DNA of 64,000 nt from Hexactinellida sp. DTS-2022. Its lineage: Eukaryota > Porifera > Hexactinellida. Each line of letters opens with the position of its first letter. Position 1 is the first letter of the stretch. The stretch covers positions 992,001-1,056,000 of the forward strand of contig JAPNXP010000015.1 in the NCBI GenBank assembly GCA_028753945.1. Reading direction: 5' to 3'. The position numbers and the translations under genes were made by a program. Of the stretch, positions 58,800 to 64,000 are shown in pieces. Under the pieces are notes generated by a model that searched no databases, was not told the DNA's origin, and saw nothing but the letters and a program-made list of their open reading frames with translations.

Positions 58800-58945
58800 G
58801 CATCTAGCTGTTAACAGCTTCGATTTTCATTTGCTGTTAACAGCCAGTGGCTATTAACAGCGCTGTTAACAGCTTCGATTTTCATTTGCTGTTAACAGCC
58901 AGTGGCTATTAACAGCGCTGTTAACAGCTTGGCTGTTTCCAACCC
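58800..58945. repeat. Cluster of GCTGTTAACAGC palindromes, part 2
   Basis: Six to seven further copies. The segment 58,805-58,865 is tandemly duplicated at 58,866-58,925 (CTGTTAACAGCTTCGATTTT). Confidence 0.9.
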
Positions 58946-59535
58946 TGATTACACGTAGACACAAGTGCACTATACACCTTGCTCTCATTTTTGTCGGTAT
59001 ACCCTTTGAAATTTTGTGTATTTTTCCACAGTTACCCTGAGTACCATTTGATAAGAAATAGTATGTATTGCAACTCGTTCTTGCCAACTGTTCCAGTAAT
59101 TCTTTTAAACTGTCAAGTGTCAACGTCAAGGAATATATTATACTACATACCATCTCGCTCATTAATTTCCTTATCTTAATTATTTTCATTAAGTACTAAT
59201 TATAAATGTTGGTACAAGCTACAAGGGTGTTCCCTGGATCAATAAATTTACATTTATCAATGAATAGAGATAACGAACATTTATATATTCTATTACGACC
59301 AGTGGCGTATTCTGTAATTTGTGTGCGAGAAAGAGCACTCGCGTATTCTCTTGGTGGGTTTGCTTTTTGGCATAAAACCAAAATACTTATAAGCGTTAGA
59401 ATCATCTTGGCATGTTCAATGTAAGCCATCGCTAATCCGAACTGGAGATATGACAATTTTTTCGTTTAAAAAGACACCTTTAATTACATCTTTATTGAGT
59501 GATTGGAAAACGAATTCATTATGAAAACTATAATA
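58946..59535. other. Spacer, no gene recognised
   Basis: Short frames only; none resembles a known protein. Confidence 0.3.
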
Positions 59536-59858
59536 CAGTCAACTCCCGTTATAACCAAGTCGGATATAACGAAGTCATTCAATGGTCCGGAGATCCTTCT
59601 ATCTTATTACATTATTATAACTTCGATTACAACGAAATGGATATAACGAAATTCCGCTTATAACGAAGTAATTTAAATCCCATATAGCCTCTAATCTATT
59701 GATTTTACTCCGGTTATAACGAACTCCGGTTACAACGAAATCCAACTTGTACAACTTGTAATGAACTCCGCTTATAACGAACTCCGGTCATAACAAACTC
59801 CGCTTATAACGAAATGAAACTAAGGTCCCGGGCACTTCGTTATAACGAGAGTTGACTG
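59536..59858. mobile_element. pogo-like MITE, inverted sister of 50,557-50,935
   Basis: The ends CAGTCAACTCCCGTTATAAC and CGTTATAACGAGAGTTGACTG (last 20 bases) have TA flanks. The interior aligns in reverse with the other copy (ACGAAGTCATTCAATGGTCC; ATCCTTCTATCTTATTA). Confidence 0.9.
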
Positions 59859-59860
59859 TA

Positions 59861-60973
59861 GTACCACTTTGTGGTACTTTCGTAACTTTTGCTAGTTCTC
59901 TATAATTTGACAAATGAGGCTAAGCAAGGCGCATTGTCTAGAGATTAACTTGCCGCGCCGAAGATAATTCTGGGGTACATTACGCGGCAGAGTAGAGTCA
60001 GAGGCCATCCATGGCACCGCAAATGGTCCGGGGGACCATATATGACATGACAAATCTACATCAACTTTAATATTATGCCGGAGTTCATTTAAATTCGATT
60101 TTAACCTTGCCTACTAGTATACTGTACTACCTTTCGTTAAATTGATAATTATCCATAAACTATATTACGTGGCTATTAACTTATGACGTCATTATTCGAG
60201 TAATACGATGAGCGAACCCTTTATTAACCTACACTTATGGGTTTAAACATTTTTTAAAGTTCAGTTATTTCTCTTAATTAAGTTAATAATTATTCAAGTT
60301 AATTCTGGCTATTCAAGCACATTTTTCTTGGTTTGTGTGGGTAGAGTTAATGTTCTAAACTATGTTAAAAGATATTTCGTTTGTTTGATATCATCAGAAA
60401 TACTTTATATTTACTGGAAATTACCTACTACGTACCTGTTGTTATTCCCACCTTGTGTTTCATTAAATCATACTTTTGAATTATTCAATAATTTAAGTTC
60501 AACTAACCACCTGCACCTGTTTTATATTCTTAATGCTTTCCACTAAACTTTAAACTGTGTGTCTTCACATCTATATATTATTCTCGTAATCCTACTAAAC
60601 TGTTTTGAAAGCACTTACTGCTTAATTAATTAATCATTATTAATTAACAAGTGAAATATTCTAATTTTTATTTCAACATTACATAATATAATTTAAAGTG
60701 AATACTCACTCATTAATAGCGCAACTGTCTCTCAACTCGAGTTCAATAAACCATTTTACATCCTTTTTGTTATAATTGCATTATAGTAAATAACTCATCA
60801 CTTCATTATATATTATACGTACGTATGTATATGTAGATAACAAAGTTTCATAAGGTGTCAAACAAAGAGCGCGAGATTCTGAAATACGATCCTAAGACGC
60901 AGTAGAAATGCATTGGTGCACATGATTTAGGCCTGTGACCAATTCTACCCTGGATAAACCTTCTATGAAACTA
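59861..60973. other. Spacer, no gene recognised
   Basis: A/T-rich, rising above its surroundings between 60,230 and 60,860. No coding or repeat structure found. Confidence 0.3.
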
Positions 60974-61374
60974 CAGTAGAACTTCGTTAGTACGAACACG
61001 TTAATAGGAACACTATTTCAGTCAGTGGCATATCTAGTGGGGGGGATTTGGGTGTTCAAACACCCCCTCAGCTCAACTATAACACACTGCTTCCCAAAGT
61101 TGGAAGTATTGTTTTGTTAATAAATCGATTTTACTCAATAAGAGCAGCGGCGGCGCTCTCGAATTCTAATTTACAGAATGTTATGCAATTATATTATTTT
61201 TTTATCATTCTCGTATGCTCTGAACACCTTCCTCAACCAAATCCTAGATACGCCCCTGTCAGTCCCCTTCAAAGCCTTTTCATTACAAATAATATTGTTT
61301 AATACGAATACAATTCTGGATTAGGCGAACGCATTTTGATCGTCCCCTGGTGTTGAACTAACGCGGTTCTACTG
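60974..61374. mobile_element. pogo-like MITE just upstream of MTHFSD, with nested MITE
   Basis: The ends CAGTAGAACTTCGTTAGTAC and GAACTAACGCGGTTCTACTG are inverted, the left one after TA. It ends about 45 bp before the MTHFSD start codon. At 61,023-61,258 a hAT-like MITE (CAGTGGCATATCTAG..CTAGATACGCCCCTG, with TCAGT on both sides) is nested. Confidence 0.85.
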
Positions 61375-61418
61375 AATACAAATTCTCAAAGGTTTCGTTT
61401 CCAAATTCCAGAGAAGTG

Positions 61419-62453
61419 ATGGCAGAGTTATATCTAATAAATGAAGGTGACGTCACCAAATCATCCATTAGACAGAAAGTGTGGAAACACATGGAAGATA
61501 GCAATATCGCCCAGTTGCCGCGCCCCGTGTTTAACCGTATCCCCAACTACCGAGGCGCCGCCGCTGCCTGCCAGAACATCACTCAGCTAGACGAGTTCAA
61601 ACATGCCTCTTCAGTCAAAGTTAACCCTGACAAGCCCCAGGCAGAAATTAGGTTTCTAACGCTTGAACACGAGAAGCTGTTGTACGTACCTACTCCCAAG
61701 CTTAAGAGTGGACTCATTAACCACATCGAGAGTCCAAGTATCGCGAATAAACAGCTGCTCCGGAAGTGTGCGAGCTACGAGGGCATCAGTGAGTTCGGCA
61801 GGGAGATAGATCTCGATGAAGAGGTGAGAATAGATCTCGTCATCACTGGTTGTGTCGCGGTGTCGCGAGAGGGGTGGAGGATTGGTAAGGGAGAAGGATA
61901 TGCTGACCTAGAGGTAGCCATGATGCTAGTATTGAGAATTATATCACCGGAAATACGTATAATCACTTCTGTCCACGACTCACAGATAGTTGATATACCC
62001 GAGTCTATAATGCAGGCTCACGACATACCTATTGACATAATAGTAACCCCAACACGAGTAATACACTGTCCCAGGAGACCGAGGCCCCCTGGTATCATAT
62101 GGAGTCTGCTGACCGCTAAGCAGCTATCAGATATTCCGATCCTTAATGTTCTGCGCGAGAGAGAGTATTCTTCAGGTGCTGACGTCACTCTCAGGAGTGG
62201 GGACATGGATGGAATTACAAGTCTACATATTAGGGATAGGGGCTCTAAGCGTGGGAGTGAGCGTATGAGAAAACCTATTCAAAATGGAGAGATTAATAAG
62301 AAAACTACTGATGACAATGTAGTTATAAAGATTCGGGATAATGTTCAAAGTAGAATAGTTTGTTCAGATGGTTTGGATGTGAGTAGTTTTGAAGTTATAA
62401 GTTTTACGGATTTCATCTCTCAACATCCTGACTGGAGTTTGTACAAGAAATAG
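61419..62453 (+). CDS. MTHFSD: Methenyltetrahydrofolate synthetase domain-containing protein
   Basis: The 344-residue protein aligns end to end with the catalytic-like part of animal MTHFSD. Recognisable blocks are IRQKVWKHME (18-27), PRPVFNRIPNYRGAAAACQN (34-53), VNPDKPQ (68-74), LLYVPTPKLKSGL (87-99), GWRIGKGEGYADLE (152-165), VDIPE (191-195) and VTPTRVI (209-215). IGKGEGYAD is the glycine-rich signature of the 5-formyl-THF cyclo-ligase fold. In vertebrates the protein also has a C-terminal RRM and its enzymatic role is unproven. Here the last ~85 residues are low in similarity and no RNP motif is visible, so the RRM seems absent. The start is the ATG at 61,419; a GTG just before it is not needed. 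There is no intron. The carrier gene follows 510 bp downstream on the same strand. Confidence 0.93.
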   Translation: MAELYLINEGDVTKSSIRQKVWKHMEDSNIAQLPRPVFNRIPNYRGAAAACQNITQLDEFKHASSVKVNPDKPQAEIRFLTLEHEKLLYVPTPKLKSGLINHIESPSIANKQLLRKCASYEGISEFGREIDLDEEVRIDLVITGCVAVSREGWRIGKGEGYADLEVAMMLVLRIISPEIRIITSVHDSQIVDIPESIMQAHDIPIDIIVTPTRVIHCPRRPRPPGIIWSLLTAKQLSDIPILNVLREREYSSGADVTLRSGDMDGITSLHIRDRGSKRGSERMRKPIQNGEINKKTTDDNVVIKIRDNVQSRIVCSDGLDVSSFEVISFTDFISQHPDWSLYKK

Positions 62454-62692
62454 TCAGTTATTATTTTGAATATGATTTGATATCACTTTTATAATTAATT
62501 AAACTAATCAATTGATTGTGCGAGAGTATCTTATTATATTCTATAAGTTTTATTGTTTTATACTTTGTTAAATAGTTAATTTACAAATTACAACCTTAAT
62601 AATCAGATAAAATTTTATGCCACACGTTATAGTATTTCCCGAATGCCATTATGTTTCCACTGTAGCTACTCTCAGGTTTGTAGTTAATTTAA

Positions 62693-62875
62693 GAGCATCC
62701 TTATATGTAGACCGTCTAGAAATAGACGGTCTATAAAAGCCCATACAAATAAGCCAAAAATTTGTAGACCGTCTATAAATTCTGTAGACCACTTGCCCTG
62801 CTTTTTATGGGTAATACTAATGCATAGGGAATAAAACCTGGTCTATTTCTAGACTGTCTACATATAAGATATCTC
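62693..62875. mobile_element. MITE flanked by TTAA
   Basis: The ends GAGCATCCTTATATGTAGAC and GTCTACATATAAGATATCTC are inverted, and TTAA lies on both sides (62,689-62,692, 62,876-62,879). Internal TGTAGACCGTCTA words repeat. TTAA suggests piggyBac-type or Harbinger-type mobilisation. Confidence 0.8.
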
Positions 62876-62962
62876 TTAATTTAATTATCCTAATTCTACT
62901 CAGTAATGGAAGATAAATAGTCTGTATTTGCATTAATTAACGGCATAGAGATTATTACCTCT

Positions 62963-63877
62963 ATGAATCCAAGTGAGTTTGTCCTTGGAGGTATAGCAGC
63001 TGTATGTGCAGGTGTATTCACGAACCCCCTCGAGGTCATTAAGACCCGTCTGCAGTTGCAAGGGGAGCTTAGAGCGCACGGCACGTACAAGAGACACTAC
63101 AGAAACACTCTACAAGCGTTTTATACAGTGGCACGTAATGATGGCATGCGCTCCATTCAGAAGGGACTGGGCCCCGCTCTGGTGTACCAGGGCGTTATGA
63201 ATAGTGTCCGGCTAGGCACATACCAGGTGTTTATGGACACAGGTGCCGCACACGACGAGAAAGGTAGAACCGTCCTACCTACTACAATGGCGTTTGGCGC
63301 TATTGCCGGGTGCATGGGGTCTTTCGTTGCCAGTCCGTTCTACCAGGTTAAAGTCCATTTGCAAGCTCAGAGCGCTCCCTCCATTGCGGTAGGCTATCAA
63401 CGGAGCCACACAAGTGCTAGGAAAGCTCTGTCAAGTATCTACAGGGAGTACGGGGTGTTCGGTCTGTGGAGGGGGGCCTCTGGGGCCATGGCCAGGGTAA
63501 CCCTCGGATCAGCTGCTCAGCTGAGCACATTCTCTAACGTACAGTGCCTCCTCAGTGAAGCCTTTAACAGGAAGCGAACTGATATGAGTGTACTAGTCGC
63601 TTCGAGCTTTATGAGTGGACTCGTTGTATGTGTAGTAATGACGCCTTTAGATGTCATCTGCACTCGATTATACAACCAGAAATTGGATTCTCAAGGCAGG
63701 GGCGTGATGTACAAGGGTATTATTGACTGTGGGGTGAAGATTAGGAAAAGTGAAGGTATTAAAGCCTTCTACAAGGGACTTGGGCCTCACTACATTCGTA
63801 TTGGGCCACATACACTGTTGAGTTTAGTATTTTGGGGGAAGTTTAGGCACATTTATCAAACCTTGAAAAATACATAG
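62963..63877 (+). CDS. SLC25A35: Mitochondrial carrier, SLC25A34/35 type
   Basis: The 304-residue protein is a full-length six-helix mitochondrial carrier of the inner membrane. The three repeat signatures are NPLEVIKTRLQLQG (P22), SPFYQVKVHLQAQ (P125) and TPLDVICTRLYNQ (P228). The second and third depart from the P-x-D/E-x-x-K/R consensus just as in animal SLC25A35 and A34. Further family matches are GTYKRHYRN (40-48), SVRLGTY (81-87), GLWRGA (167-172), GKG-like SQGRGVMYKGIID (243-255) and RIGPHTLLSLVFW (279-291). The substrate of SLC25A34/35 is not established; oxaloacetate-type carriers are near relatives. A and B paralogues cannot be told apart here. The start ATG gives the family's usual short N-terminus. 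There is no intron. The upstream spacer holds a MITE. Confidence 0.95.
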   Translation: MNPSEFVLGGIAAVCAGVFTNPLEVIKTRLQLQGELRAHGTYKRHYRNTLQAFYTVARNDGMRSIQKGLGPALVYQGVMNSVRLGTYQVFMDTGAAHDEKGRTVLPTTMAFGAIAGCMGSFVASPFYQVKVHLQAQSAPSIAVGYQRSHTSARKALSSIYREYGVFGLWRGASGAMARVTLGSAAQLSTFSNVQCLLSEAFNRKRTDMSVLVASSFMSGLVVCVVMTPLDVICTRLYNQKLDSQGRGVMYKGIIDCGVKIRKSEGIKAFYKGLGPHYIRIGPHTLLSLVFWGKFRHIYQTLKNT

Positions 63878-64000
63878 CGTAGATCCATTCAAAATTGTAA
63901 TTAGATTGAGATTTTGTTATATTCCATGCTCCATTAATTATCCAATATAATTTGCATACCTATGATATTTACAGAAATTATTTGGGTTATACGTTGTAAG

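Overview
The window looks like an invertebrate animal (metazoan) nuclear chromosome. It is AT-rich. It holds a few host genes of animal type: a PRDM9-like zinc-finger gene relic, a mitochondrial-type class I fumarate hydratase, a piggyBac-derived gene, an MTHFSD orthologue and an SLC25A34/35-type mitochondrial carrier. Between them lie DNA transposons, miniature inverted-repeat elements (MITEs), a Helitron family, a CR1/L2-like LINE fragment and several tandem-repeat families. The three intact metabolic genes are single uninterrupted reading frames. I saw no rRNA, tRNA, CRISPR or bacterial operon structure, and no LTR retroelement. The species cannot be named from this sequence.

Layout. 1-2530: an old repeat copy and a broken PRDM9-like gene. 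2531-4252: class I fumarase, with a 45-bp minisatellite directly downstream (4.4-5.6 kb). 5.6-6.7 kb: two copies of a non-autonomous Helitron family, one with both ends. 7.1-8.0 kb: a TIR element. 8076-8460: an acidic open frame that ends exactly at a splice-donor consensus. 8.5-11.8 kb: a 71-bp hairpin, a hAT MITE and a 1.3-kb foldback element. 11,843-28,281: a Helitron copy on the minus strand whose two ends are about 16 kb apart, because an array of about 1.2-kb units separated by ~117-bp hairpins, plus blocks of a ~60-bp palindromic repeat, sits at one point inside it. 29,177-31,065: a piggyBac transposase domain with all four catalytic aspartates and a C-terminal zinc cross-brace. It starts at a splice-acceptor consensus whose phase matches the donor at 8460, so the two blocks are probably exons of one gene with a 20.7-kb intron.

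31.4-34.9 kb: a foldback element whose arms are decameric tandem repeats and whose loop carries a relic resembling a Ulp1-type protease. 35.5-42.5 kb and 47.7-55.5 kb: more copies of the hairpin and 1.2-kb family in both orientations, cut by hAT-type and pogo-type MITEs and by a 2.1-kb TIR element. 43-47 kb: nested hAT MITEs, an 18-bp tandem repeat and a LINE fragment split by a 1.4-kb insertion. 56.0-57.8 kb: a second minisatellite related to the one at 4.4 kb, with a 401-bp higher-order period. 58.0-59.0 kb: palindrome clusters. 61.4-63.9 kb: MTHFSD and the mitochondrial carrier, head to tail.

The fumarase and the carrier are both expected in mitochondria, and MTHFSD resembles a folate enzyme, but nothing shows that these genes are co-regulated. 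The strongest leads are the Helitron holding the long-period array, the hairpins whose two arms change together, the piggyBac-derived gene that appears to be spliced across that array, the PRDM9-like relic, and the pair of related minisatellites 50 kb apart.
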